Program-made: the position numbers and the translations under genes | Notes under the pieces: model-generated | Databases searched by the model: none | What the model was told of the DNA's origin: nothing | The model's input: the letters and a program-made list of their open reading frames with translations, nothing else | Shown here: in pieces, positions 7,855 through 15,945 of the stretch | Numbering within the stretch: position 1 is the first letter of the stretch | Layout: every line of letters begins with the position of its first letter | Origin: Enhydrobacter sp. | GTDB lineage: Bacteria; Pseudomonadota; Alphaproteobacteria; Reyranellales; Reyranellaceae | NCBI GenBank assembly: GCA_025808875.1 | Contig: CP075528.1 | Coordinates: 4,276,473-4,340,472, forward strand | Direction: 5' to 3' | Length of the DNA stretch: 64,000 nt

Positions 7855-8758
7855 GCTCGCCGCCGGTCAGGCGCCGATAGGCCTCGAGGTAGCGCCGGCT
7901 GGTGGCATCCACCACGTCGGCCGGCAGGCGCGGGGCCGGCGCCTCGCCGTTCCAGCGCCCGGCATGGCGCTCGACATCGAGCCAGTCGCGCAGCGGCTGC
8001 TTGTCGAACGAGGGCTGCGGCCGTCCGGGCCGATAGCCGTCGGCCGGCCAGAAGCGCGAGCTGTCCGGCGTCATCACCTCGTCGATCAGCAGGATCTCGC
8101 CCGACCTGGTGCGGCCGAACTCGAACTTGGTGTCGGCGATGATGATGCCGCGCTCCAGCGCGACGTCGCGCCCGCGCGAGTAGACGAGGCGGGTGAGGCG
8201 CTCCAGTTCGGCGGTCGCTTCGGGGCCGAGGATCTCGCGCATGCGGTCGATCGTGATGTTCTCGTCATGGCCGCTCTCGGCCTTGGTCGCCGGCGAAAAG
8301 ATCGGCGGGTCGAGCCGCCCGCTCTCCGGCAGGCCGGCAGGCAGCTTCTCCCCCGCCAGGGTTCCGCTGCCGGCGTACTCACGCCAGGCCGAGCCCGTGA
8401 GGTAGCCGCGAATCACGCACTCGATGGGAAACACCGTGCCGCGACGACACAGCATGGCGCGGCCGGCGATCTCGGCGCGATGCGGCGCCAGTGCCGGCAC
8501 CGCCGCCACGATCGAAGCCGCATCGGCGGCGATCATGTGATGTCTCACCAGGCCGCCGAGCTGGCGGAACCACCAGGCGCTGGTCTGGGTCAGCACGGCG
8601 CCTTTCATTGGGATGGCTTCCGCCATCACCACATCGTAGGCGCTCACGCGATCGGTGGCGACCAGCAGCAGCCGGTCGCCGTCGACTTCATAGACATCGC
8701 GCACCTTGCCGCGAGCGATCCGCCGCAGCGGCAGATCGCTCGTCGTCATTGGCAGCAT
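7835..8758 (-). CDS. purC: Phosphoribosylaminoimidazole-succinocarboxamide synthase
   Basis: SAICAR synthetase joins CAIR and aspartate using ATP in de novo purine synthesis. The 307-residue length fits the yeast-like/alphaproteobacterial long form. Conserved segments visible are GKVRDVYEVD near residue 17 (ATP-site glycine loop), VATDRVSAYDVVM, ECVIRGYLTGSAW, and DTKFEFGR with DEVMTPDSSRFW. It starts one base after the stop of the CMD-like gene upstream, so the two are probably co-transcribed although their functions are unrelated. Its 3' end overlaps the convergent secreted-protein gene by 20 bases. A second in-frame Met at 8749 is a possible alternative start. Confidence 0.95.
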   Translation of the reverse strand: MLPMTTSDLPLRRIARGKVRDVYEVDGDRLLLVATDRVSAYDVVMAEAIPMKGAVLTQTSAWWFRQLGGLVRHHMIAADAASIVAAVPALAPHRAEIAGRAMLCRRGTVFPIECVIRGYLTGSAWREYAGSGTLAGEKLPAGLPESGRLDPPIFSPATKAESGHDENITIDRMREILGPEATAELERLTRLVYSRGRDVALERGIIIADTKFEFGRTRSGEILLIDEVMTPDSSRFWPADGYRPGRPQPSFDKQPLRDWLDVERHAGRWNGEAPAPRLPADVVDATSRRYLEAYRRLTGGELSVSAG

Positions 8759-8759
8759 G

Positions 8760-9152
8760 CTATTTCTCGTGCCTCATCTCGTGGAACACTTCCTTGGCGG
8801 TCAGCAGCGCCTCTCGCACCGACGGCAGGCCGATATAGCCGCAGAGATGCATCAGCGCCTCGCTGAGCTCGTCCTCGGTCCAGCCCTCGTTGCGTGCCAT
8901 GCGCAGATGGATGGCAAGCTCGGGCCAGCGCGCCTGGGCGGTGTCGGAGATCACGCAGATCAGCGCCTTGGTCTTGAGGTCGAGCCCGGGCCGCGACCAC
9001 AGCATGCCGAACACCGCCTCGCGCGCGTAGTCGCCGAACTTCTTCATGATCGGGTCGTCGTAGACCGACTTGTTCATCTTGTCGGCGTACTGCGCGCCCA
9101 TCAGCCTGGTGCGGATCTCGGTGCCCTTCTTGTAGTTCTCGCTCTCGGCCAT
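8760..9152 (-). CDS. Carboxymuconolactone decarboxylase-family protein
   Basis: A 130-residue all-helical protein of the CMD/AhpD superfamily, similar in length to PcaC (gamma-carboxymuconolactone decarboxylase). The region with LKTKALICVISDTAQ, AIHLRMARNEGWTEDELSEAL and HLCGYIGLPSVREAL matches this family. The AhpD-type CxxC is absent, so a peroxidase/disulfide role is unlikely. The start at 9152 is fixed by a strong AAGGAGGAG ribosome site; the frame extends further upstream without one. No protocatechuate genes are nearby, so the substrate is unknown. Confidence 0.82.
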   Translation of the reverse strand: MAESENYKKGTEIRTRLMGAQYADKMNKSVYDDPIMKKFGDYAREAVFGMLWSRPGLDLKTKALICVISDTAQARWPELAIHLRMARNEGWTEDELSEALMHLCGYIGLPSVREALLTAKEVFHEMRHEK

Positions 9153-9379
9153 GCGTCTCCTCCTTGGCGTGGAGCGGCACCCTAGCCCAACGCGGGCAAC
9201 CGAAAAGCCCATATCTTCCAGTGTGTTGCAGTGCAGCACATCGATTGCGGCACGATCCGGCAGGTGCCATTCATGTCCGGCAGGTCAGCCATGAATGCAT
9301 ATCGGGACCGTTGACCGGCTTTTGCTGCGGCGCAATATCCGCGGCCTTCCGGCCGACCCGAGGGAGGGGGCCGTCTTGC

Positions 9380-11278
9380 ATGGTCGACACGATTTCACTC
9401 GCTACCCCGACAGCACACCCGCGCCGCAAGCTCGGCCTCACCCTCGCGGCGCTGGGCGTCGTCTTCGGCGATATCGGCACCAGCCCGCTCTACACCATCA
9501 AGGAATGCTTCGGCGCGTTCATCGGCCTCGAGCCGACGCAGGACAATGTGCTCGGCATCCTGTCGCTGATCACCTGGGCGCTGATCATCGTCGTGACGAT
9601 CAAGTACGTCACGATCGTCCTGCGTGCCGACAATCGCGGCGAGGGCGGCGTGCTGGCCCTGATGGCGCTGGTGTCGCGCCGGACCGGCCTGTCGAACGGA
9701 CATCGCACCTTCTACGTCATGCTGGGAATTGCCGGCGCCGCGCTGTTCTACGGTGACTGCCTGCTCACGCCGGCCATCTCCGTGCTGAGCGCGATCGAAG
9801 GCCTCAAGGTCGCCACACCCGCCTTCGAACCCCTCGTCGTGCCGCTGGCCGTTGGCGTGATCGTGGCGCTGTTCGCCGTGCAGAGGTTCGGCACCGCCGG
9901 CGTCGGCCGGTGGTTCGGCCCGATCACGCTGATCTGGTTCGTCGTGTTGTTCATCCTCGGCGCCCGACAAATCGCCGAAACACCGCAGGTGCTGGCCGCC
10001 CTGTCGCCGCACCACGCCGTGGCGTTCGCCCTGCGGCACGGCGTCGTTGCCTTCGTGGCACTCGGCGCCGTCACGCTGGCAGTGACTGGCGCGGAGGCGC
10101 TCTACGCCGACATGGGCCATTTCGGACGTGCGCCGCTCCGCATCGGCTGGCTCGCCATCGTGCTGCCGGCGCTGCTCACCAACTATTACGGCCAGGGCGG
10201 CTTGCTGCTCGCCGATGCCGGGGCGGTCGAGAATCCATTCTTTCTCCTCGCGCCGGACTGGGCGCTCTATCCGCTGGTGGCGCTCGCGACCATGGCGACG
10301 GTGATCGCGTCGCAGGCGACGATTTCCGGCGCCTTCTCCGTTGCCCAGCAAGCCGCGCTGCTCGGCCTCAGCCCGCGCGTCCGCATACAGCACACCTCGG
10401 CCAACGAATTCGGCCAGATCTACGTTCCGGCCATCAACTGGATGCAGCTGGTCGGCGTCATCGTCCTCGTCGTCGGGTTCAAGTCGTCCGGCAGCCTCGC
10501 GGCCGCCTACGGTATCGCCGTCACGGGCACAATGCTGGTCACCACCATCCTGGTGATCGCACTGGCCGTTCGCGTCTGGAAGTGGCGCTGGCCGGTCGCG
10601 GTGCTGGCGCTGGGCGGCTTCCTTCTGGTCGATGTCACGTTGCTGTCGGCCAACATGCTGAAGTTCGCCCACGGCGGCTGGGTGCCGCTCGCTCTCGCCG
10701 TCGCGATCTTCACCGCCATGTGGACGTGGTTCAAAGGCCGCATGGCGGTGGCGCATCGCGAACGGGAAGACGCGCTGCCGATGGAGAGCCTGCTGTGCAG
10801 CATCAGCCCACAGCGCGTCCATCGGCCCCAGGGTACCGCTGTCTACCTCACCGCTTTCTCCGGCAATGCGCCGCACTCGCTGCTGCACAACCTCAAGCAC
10901 AACGAGGTGTTGCACGAACAGGTCGTGCTGCTCACCGTGCAGGTGCCCGACGAGCCCTATGTGCCGCCCAATGCGCGGGCCCAGGTGAGCCATCTCGGCA
11001 AGGGCATGCACCATGTGATCCTGCGCTACGGCTTCATGGAGCAGCCCGACGTGCCGCGCGATCTCGCGCGACTGGCCAACCGCGGCGTGCCCTTCGATCC
11101 GATGCGCACGTCCTATTTCGTCGGCCGCAACACCTTCGTGGCCGCGAATCGTCCGCTGCTGCCGCGTTGGCAGGAGAAGCTTTTTCTCGTGCTTTCCCGC
11201 TTCGCCTCGAGCGCCGGCGACTTCTTCCGTCTGCCGACCAATCGCGTGGTCGAGCTCGGCAGCCGGATCGAAATCTAG
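9380..11278 (+). CDS. kup: KUP-family low-affinity potassium uptake transporter
   Basis: A 632-residue K+/H+ symporter of the inner membrane. The KUP signature GVVFGDIGTSPLYTIKE lies near residue 25, followed by about 12 hydrophobic helices and a C-terminal soluble domain of about 160 residues (from around LLCSISPQRVHRPQGTAVYL), the usual family layout. GAVTLAVTGAEALYADMGHF is another conserved stretch. The start at ATG 9380 is chosen because it places the signature at the expected position and follows a GGGAGGGGG stretch; the open frame upstream to 9164 is not family-like. The 227-base leader is non-coding. It stands alone, convergent with the VOC gene. Confidence 0.94.
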   Translation: MVDTISLATPTAHPRRKLGLTLAALGVVFGDIGTSPLYTIKECFGAFIGLEPTQDNVLGILSLITWALIIVVTIKYVTIVLRADNRGEGGVLALMALVSRRTGLSNGHRTFYVMLGIAGAALFYGDCLLTPAISVLSAIEGLKVATPAFEPLVVPLAVGVIVALFAVQRFGTAGVGRWFGPITLIWFVVLFILGARQIAETPQVLAALSPHHAVAFALRHGVVAFVALGAVTLAVTGAEALYADMGHFGRAPLRIGWLAIVLPALLTNYYGQGGLLLADAGAVENPFFLLAPDWALYPLVALATMATVIASQATISGAFSVAQQAALLGLSPRVRIQHTSANEFGQIYVPAINWMQLVGVIVLVVGFKSSGSLAAAYGIAVTGTMLVTTILVIALAVRVWKWRWPVAVLALGGFLLVDVTLLSANMLKFAHGGWVPLALAVAIFTAMWTWFKGRMAVAHREREDALPMESLLCSISPQRVHRPQGTAVYLTAFSGNAPHSLLHNLKHNEVLHEQVVLLTVQVPDEPYVPPNARAQVSHLGKGMHHVILRYGFMEQPDVPRDLARLANRGVPFDPMRTSYFVGRNTFVAANRPLLPRWQEKLFLVLSRFASSAGDFFRLPTNRVVELGSRIEI

Positions 11279-11285
11279 GCCGGGA

Positions 11286-11639
11286 TCACCACGCGCCGCA
11301 GCCGAACTTCAGCAGGTTGCCGTGCGGATCGTGGATGTAGAACTCCTTCATGTTCCAGGGCCGGACGAGGAAGGGCGACAACCCCGGCACCTCACGCCGC
11401 TCGAACTCCTCGAACAGCACCGACACCTGGCCACCGCGGATGTAGCAGGCGGTGTTCTCGCAGAGGTGACGGTCGACCGTCTTCCAGAAGTGAAGCTCCA
11501 TCTCGTCGCGTCGTACGATCAGGTAGTCCGCGTCCGCGTAGGTCCGCTCGAATCCGAGACGATCGACGTAGAACGCCTCGCTCTCCGCGATGTCGAGCGA
11601 CGCGAGGATCGGAATGGAGCGCGCCAGGTCGCCGTTCAT
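11286..11639 (-). CDS. VOC/glyoxalase-fold protein (bleomycin-resistance-like)
   Basis: A 117-residue protein with the vicinal-oxygen-chelate pattern: start SIPILASLDIAESEAFYVDRLGF, middle DEMELHFWK and end FYIHDPHGNLLKFG. Proteins of this size act as dimeric antibiotic-binding or small-molecule enzymes; no drug specificity can be read. Its ATG overlaps the stop of the upstream 82-residue gene (ATGA at 11636-11639), so the start is well placed and the long N-terminal extension of the frame is rejected. It is the last of three leftward genes diverging from the heme locus. Confidence 0.82.
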   Translation of the reverse strand: MNGDLARSIPILASLDIAESEAFYVDRLGFERTYADADYLIVRRDEMELHFWKTVDRHLCENTACYIRGGQVSVLFEEFERREVPGLSPFLVRPWNMKEFYIHDPHGNLLKFGCGAW

Positions 11640-11884
11640 GCGTCGAAACCGGTGAGCGAGATAGCGGCCGCGGCGGGCGGCTGGAGCCCGCGCGCAAGCA
11701 GTTCGGACAGGCGGCCGAAGATGCGGCTCGCCTCGGCGTGGCCGACGTCCTGCGCCACGGCCTCGGCAGCGACGTTCAGCAGGGCGTTGCCCGCAAGATC
11801 GCGGCAATCCGCGGGCAGGTTGTCGACGGCATCGGCGATCAGCCGCATGGCCTGCTGCAGGTCGGGAAGGCGGTTCGAAGTCAT
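11636..11884 (-). CDS. Hypothetical 82-residue protein
   Basis: A short, mainly helical acidic protein with no signal or membrane segment and no family I recognise. Features include a repeated pattern of Ala/Leu helices and GRLSELLARGLQPP near the C-terminus. It sits 2 bases after the upstream gene and overlaps the VOC gene by four bases, so the three form a tight operon diverging from hemP. A role linked to heme or iron is possible only by position. Confidence 0.6.
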   Translation of the reverse strand: MTSNRLPDLQQAMRLIADAVDNLPADCRDLAGNALLNVAAEAVAQDVGHAEASRIFGRLSELLARGLQPPAAAAISLTGFDA

Positions 11885-11886
11885 GG

Positions 11887-12393
11887 TCAGTTCATCCGCG
11901 CGCCGGCTTCGCCGGGCGACGGTGAGAGGCGCAGGCCGGCGGAAGCCAGGGCAAGGGCGAAGGTCTTGAGTCGGATCGCCGCGACCCGGGAGGCCGTGGG
12001 CGCCATCAGCACGTCGAGCGATGCCGCAAGCGGGCCGTCGTGGTCGCTTTGCGCGAGGCCACAGAGCGCAAGCAGCGTCGCTTCGTCGTGACTGACCTGC
12101 GAACAGGTCGGCAGATGGATGTGCATGGCGCGCCGGGCGCCGAACAGGAAAGCATCCATGGCGATGGCGAAGTCGGGGAGTGCCGACAACACGCCCGCCA
12201 TCTTGAAGCCGGCATGCAGCGCCGATCCTTCAACCGGCAAACGACCCTCGACCTGCCACTGGCGCATCGCCCACAGCACGAACCGATCGGCGACCGGAAG
12301 ACCGCAGGCACATCCGGGGCGTCCGCAGCCGGTTCGCGAGGGAGCGGTCGTGGCGCCGTATCCCTGTTCTGCTGGCCTTTCCATGCTTTTCAT
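11887..12393 (-). CDS. Hypothetical protein with Cys-rich N-terminus, divergent from heme-uptake locus
   Basis: A 168-residue protein with a dense cysteine cluster near the start (TGCGRPGCACG), which could bind iron, heme or zinc, followed by helical sequence with scattered Cys/His (HIHLPTCSQVSHDE, LLALCGLAQSDHD). I do not recognise the family. It is transcribed away from hemP and shares the intergenic region holding the Fur-like palindrome at 12435-12451, so iron regulation is plausible. It heads the three-gene leftward operon. Functional reading is inference only. Confidence 0.65.
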   Translation of the reverse strand: MKSMERPAEQGYGATTAPSRTGCGRPGCACGLPVADRFVLWAMRQWQVEGRLPVEGSALHAGFKMAGVLSALPDFAIAMDAFLFGARRAMHIHLPTCSQVSHDEATLLALCGLAQSDHDGPLAASLDVLMAPTASRVAAIRLKTFALALASAGLRLSPSPGEAGARMN

Positions 12394-12434
12394 CCTGCGT
12401 CGACGGGGTTGACAGAGTGGCGCAGTCTATGCGA

Positions 12435-12451
12435 TTGCGAGTCACTCGCAA
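12435..12451. promoter_or_regulatory. Fur-like 7-1-7 palindrome at the hemP promoter
   Basis: TTGCGAGTCACTCGCAA is a perfect inverted repeat of two 8-base arms around a single central C. The geometry matches the 7-1-7 Fur/iron-regulator box style, though the sequence is GC-richer than the enterobacterial consensus. A -35-like TTGACA lies at 12409-12414, so the palindrome would cover the -10/start region of the hemP transcript. It sits 24 bases before the hemP ATG and 42 bases from the divergent gene, so both could be iron-repressed. Which regulator binds (Fur, Irr or other) cannot be told. Confidence 0.6.
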
Positions 12452-12474
12452 GATAAAACGAGGTTCGACAAAAG

Positions 12475-12654
12475 ATGGATGCGACACCGCCCGCGGCGAG
12501 CATGAGCAAACCGGAGGAATCGTCAGGACCTCCGGCGCGAAGCGTCGACAGCGCCAATCTGCTGGGCGGTCAGCGCGAACTGATCATCCTCCACGGCGAC
12601 GACCGATATCGCTTGCGACTGACGGCATCCAACAAGCTGATCCTGACCAAGTAA
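12475..12654 (+). CDS. hemP: Hemin uptake protein HemP/HmuP family
   Basis: A 59-residue small protein that ends in the HemP-family core: Arg-Glu-Leu-Ile-Ile-Leu-His-Gly followed by DDRYRLRLTASNKLILTK. HemP/HmuP is found at the head of heme-uptake operons, and in rhizobia HmuP promotes expression of the heme receptor gene. The location immediately before a TonB-dependent receptor and hmuSTUV supports the call. ATG 12475 is used; an internal ATG at 12502 would give a 50-residue form, also typical of the family. The N-terminal 25 residues are Pro/Ser-rich and probably unstructured. Confidence 0.85.
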   Translation: MDATPPAASMSKPEESSGPPARSVDSANLLGGQRELIILHGDDRYRLRLTASNKLILTK

Positions 12655-12755
12655 CGCCGAAGGTCCCATCCACCTTCGGTCAGACTGCCGAGCCAGCCGG
12701 CCCCACCCTGGGGACCATCGCCAGCCAGGCGCCTTTTTTCATTTGGGGCACCGGT

Positions 12756-15005
12756 ATGACGACTCGCTCGGCTCTTTCTCTCGTTCTTCTGACCACCACG
12801 GCATTGGGAACGACGCTGTCGCTCCCCGTTCTTGCGCAAGACCTTCCGGAAGAGGCTCAAGCGCAAACCCAGGCGCCGTCACAGACAAGCCCGGCACAAC
12901 CCACACAACTCGACGCCGTCACTACGGCAGCGACTCGCACGCGTCGACCGATCGACGCCATTCCCGGCACGGTGTCGGTGATCACCACCGAGGACATCGA
13001 CCGCGAGAACATGCAGAACATGCGCGACCTCGTGCGCAACGAGCCGGGCGTGTCGGTCGGCAACCAGCCCGGCCGCGTCGGCTTCACCAACTTCGTCATC
13101 CGCGGCATCGGCGGCAACCGCGTGCTCATCATGGTCGACGGCCTGCGCGTGCCCGACTATCCCGGCACCAACCAGGGGCCCGGCACCTACACCCGCGACT
13201 TCACCGACCTCGAGAACGTCAAGCGCGTCGAGATCATCCGCGGGCCCGCCTCGGCGCTCTACGGTTCGGACGCGCTGGGCGGCGTCGTCGCCTATATCAC
13301 CAAGGATCCGTCCGATTACCTCGTTCCCGGCGGCAAGGACGTCTACGCCAGCGTCAAGGCGGCCTACGACAGCTCCAACTTCAGCTACGCCGAGACCTTC
13401 ACCGGCGCGGTCCGTCAGGGGCCGTGGGAAGTGCTCGGCCTCTACACGCGGCGCGACGGCGGCAGCACGCAGATCAAGAGCTCAACTTATCAGCCCAATC
13501 CGCAAAACTTCTACGAGAACAACTTCCTCGCCAAGTTCGTGCTGCGCCCTACCGAGCACGACACGATTCGCGTCACCGGCGAATATGTCGAGAAGAACGT
13601 CAAGACCCAGGCCCTGTCGGGTGTCGGCAACTTCCCCTCGCTGTTCGCAACCATCTTCGACGACTGGTCGAACGACACGAACCAGCGCTATCGCATCTCG
13701 GGCCAATGGGTGCACGAGGCGCCGATCGGCTTCGTCGATCGACTCGACTTCATGGCCTACTACACCAACGTGACGCGCCAGGAAGATGCGATGCAGCTGC
13801 GCGGTCCGGCCAACGGTCCGATCCCGACCAACTTCCGAACCACGACCAATTCATTCTATCAGGATATCGCCGGCGCCGAGCTGCAGCTCGACAGCAAGGG
13901 CAGGCTGCTCGACATGGAGCACGCCCTCACCTACGGCCTCTCCTTCTCCTACACGATGACGTCGCGACCGCGTGACCGTACCCAGGTCACCATGGCGACG
14001 GGCGCCACCACCAAGACGGTGGCGGGCGAGACGTTTCCCAACAAGAACTTCCCCGACACCCAGACCGTCCAGGCCGGCGTCTATGTGCAGGACGAGATCA
14101 CGTCGGGTCGGTTGACGGCGACGCCCGGCGTGCGCCTCGACTACTACAGCCTGCAGCCGGACCCCGACCCCGCGTTCTGGCGCTCGAGCGGCGCGGTCAA
14201 CCTGCTGCCGTCCGGCAACACCTACTGGTCGGTGTCGCCCAAGATGGGTCTGCTCTATCGCGTCACCGAGGAATACTCGGGCTACTTCCAATATGCCCGC
14301 GGCTTCCGCGCGCCGCCCTACGACAACGCCAACTTCGCCTTCACCAACAACGCGTCGTTCTACCAGATCCTGCCCAACGCCAACCTGAAGCCGGAGACCA
14401 GCGACAGCTTCGAGGTCGGCGTGCGCGGCAAGTATCGCAACGGCTCGAGCTTCGCCCTGTCGGGTTTCTACAACCTGTACAACGACTTCATCGAGACCGT
14501 GACCTTGCGTGCGCCGGCGCCGCCGGCCCTCACCGTCTTCCAGTTTCAGAACCTCTCCAACGTCACGATCTGGGGCTTCGAGGCGCGCGGCGAGTATCGC
14601 TTCCTGCCGGAATGGGCGATCGCGGGCTGGTTCGCCTATGCCAAGGGCACGGACAATTCGACCGGTCTGCCGATCGACTCGGTCGACCCGTGGAAGCTGC
14701 AAGGCCGCGTGCGCTACGGCAAGGGTACCGGCTTTGGCGCACAGATCATCGGCACCGTGGTCGGTCAGCACGATCAGGTGAGCAACCCGACCTATTTCCA
14801 GGCACCCTCCTACTTCAACCTCGACGCGACGATCTCCTACGACTGGAACCGGATCGTCACGATCAATGCCGGCGCCTTCAACATCACCAATGCCCAATAC
14901 TGGAACTCGCAGGACGTCATCGGCCTGGCGGCCAACAACACGCAGCTCGAGCGCTACACCCAGCCCGGCCGATACTTCGGTGTCAACCTGACGGCTCGAT
15001 GGTAG
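12756..15005 (+). CDS. hmuR: TonB-dependent heme/hemoglobin receptor
   Basis: A 749-residue outer-membrane beta-barrel receptor for heme. The ATG at 12756 gives a Sec signal peptide ending near PVLAQD; the frame upstream runs through hemP antisense-frame sequence and is rejected. A TonB-box-like segment precedes the plug domain (VITTEDIDRENMQNMRDLVR, then RVEIIRGPASALYGSDALGG). In the barrel the heme-receptor hallmark FRAP is present, followed by PNANLKPE, which corresponds to the NPNL motif. The protein ends in an aromatic residue (ARW), as expected for BAM-dependent barrels. It is 101 bases after hemP and its last 7 bases overlap tonB. Substrate assignment rests on FRAP/NPNL and the hmuSTUV neighbours. 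Confidence 0.92.
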   Translation: MTTRSALSLVLLTTTALGTTLSLPVLAQDLPEEAQAQTQAPSQTSPAQPTQLDAVTTAATRTRRPIDAIPGTVSVITTEDIDRENMQNMRDLVRNEPGVSVGNQPGRVGFTNFVIRGIGGNRVLIMVDGLRVPDYPGTNQGPGTYTRDFTDLENVKRVEIIRGPASALYGSDALGGVVAYITKDPSDYLVPGGKDVYASVKAAYDSSNFSYAETFTGAVRQGPWEVLGLYTRRDGGSTQIKSSTYQPNPQNFYENNFLAKFVLRPTEHDTIRVTGEYVEKNVKTQALSGVGNFPSLFATIFDDWSNDTNQRYRISGQWVHEAPIGFVDRLDFMAYYTNVTRQEDAMQLRGPANGPIPTNFRTTTNSFYQDIAGAELQLDSKGRLLDMEHALTYGLSFSYTMTSRPRDRTQVTMATGATTKTVAGETFPNKNFPDTQTVQAGVYVQDEITSGRLTATPGVRLDYYSLQPDPDPAFWRSSGAVNLLPSGNTYWSVSPKMGLLYRVTEEYSGYFQYARGFRAPPYDNANFAFTNNASFYQILPNANLKPETSDSFEVGVRGKYRNGSSFALSGFYNLYNDFIETVTLRAPAPPALTVFQFQNLSNVTIWGFEARGEYRFLPEWAIAGWFAYAKGTDNSTGLPIDSVDPWKLQGRVRYGKGTGFGAQIIGTVVGQHDQVSNPTYFQAPSYFNLDATISYDWNRIVTINAGAFNITNAQYWNSQDVIGLAANNTQLERYTQPGRYFGVNLTARW

Positions 15006-15928
15006 TCGCGGCGGCCCTCTCCGCCGAGCGACTGCCGGCGCCATCGACACGCGGCTCCCGCGCGTCGATGGCGTTGTCGCTTGCGTTGCACGGCGCCGCG
15101 CTGTTACCGCTGCTCCTCGCCGGTCTCGCCGGCGGTGCTGCCACCGATGCGGCGCTGTATGTCGAGCTCACGCTGGCCGCTCCGGCACCGTCCGTGGTGG
15201 ACCGCGACGATGGCCCGGCCGGCGAGGAAACGCCTCCCGCTTCGCCGCCGACCGAGACCTCTTCCGCCGAGTCGATCGACCTGCCGCCGCCCGACCAGCC
15301 GCCGCCCCTCGACACCGCACAGCTCCTTCCATCCCTGCCGCCGCCGCAGGCTGCGCCGGAGCCCGAAATAAAGATCGAACTGCCGCCGCCCGACGAACCG
15401 CCGCCTCTGAACACGGCCGACCTGAAGCCCGTCGATCCGCCAAAGCAGGAAGCGGTGCAGAAGACGCCACCGCCAGAGATACCACCGACACCGGTGAAGC
15501 CGCCCGATCGCGCCCCGGTGAGGGCCGCCGCCAAACCCGCCGCCAGGCCGGGAGGTCGGGCCGCACCCGTGACGCAAACGTCGGCGGCGCCCGACAGCGG
15601 AGATGCCCAGGCGACCCAAGCCATGGCGGCGGCACAGGAACCGGCCATCGTCTTCGAGGGCAAGCCGCGCTTTCGCGTGCCGCCACGCCCGGCAGCCTAT
15701 CCGCCGCGCGCCGTCGAACTCGGCCAGCAAGGCGAGACATTGATCCGCGTTCGCCTCGATCCCGACGGTTCGGCCGCAGAAATCGTGCTGTGGCGCGGCA
15801 GCGGCTTCGAGCTGCTCGACCGCGCCGCAATCACGGCAGTGCGCGGCTGGCAGTTCCTGCCCGCCATCCGGGGGGGCCGCGCCGTCGCCGCGTGGGTCGA
15901 GATTCCCGTGCGCTTTCATCTTCGTTGA
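14999..15928 (+). CDS. tonB: TonB-family energy transducer
   Basis: A 309-residue TonB protein that links the inner-membrane proton motive force to the heme receptor. It has an N-terminal membrane anchor (MALSLALHGAALLPLLLAG, residues 24-42), a long proline-rich spacer with repeated DxPPPLxT blocks, and a C-terminal TonB domain beginning PRPAAYPPRAVELGQQG, with GETLIRVRLDPDGSA and VEIPVRF. The ATG at 14999 overlaps the receptor's end; an internal ATG at 15068 just before the anchor is an alternative start. No exbB/exbD genes lie in this window, so it must use copies elsewhere. Confidence 0.9.
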   Translation: MVVAAALSAERLPAPSTRGSRASMALSLALHGAALLPLLLAGLAGGAATDAALYVELTLAAPAPSVVDRDDGPAGEETPPASPPTETSSAESIDLPPPDQPPPLDTAQLLPSLPPPQAAPEPEIKIELPPPDEPPPLNTADLKPVDPPKQEAVQKTPPPEIPPTPVKPPDRAPVRAAAKPAARPGGRAAPVTQTSAAPDSGDAQATQAMAAAQEPAIVFEGKPRFRVPPRPAAYPPRAVELGQQGETLIRVRLDPDGSAAEIVLWRGSGFELLDRAAITAVRGWQFLPAIRGGRAVAAWVEIPVRFHLR

Positions 15929-15945
15929 GCAGAAAAGGAGAAAAC

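Noticed and set aside
12417..12755. N-terminal extension of the heme receptor frame
   Set aside because: It covers hemP in another frame and lacks a signal peptide; the ATG at 12756 starts a proper signal sequence.
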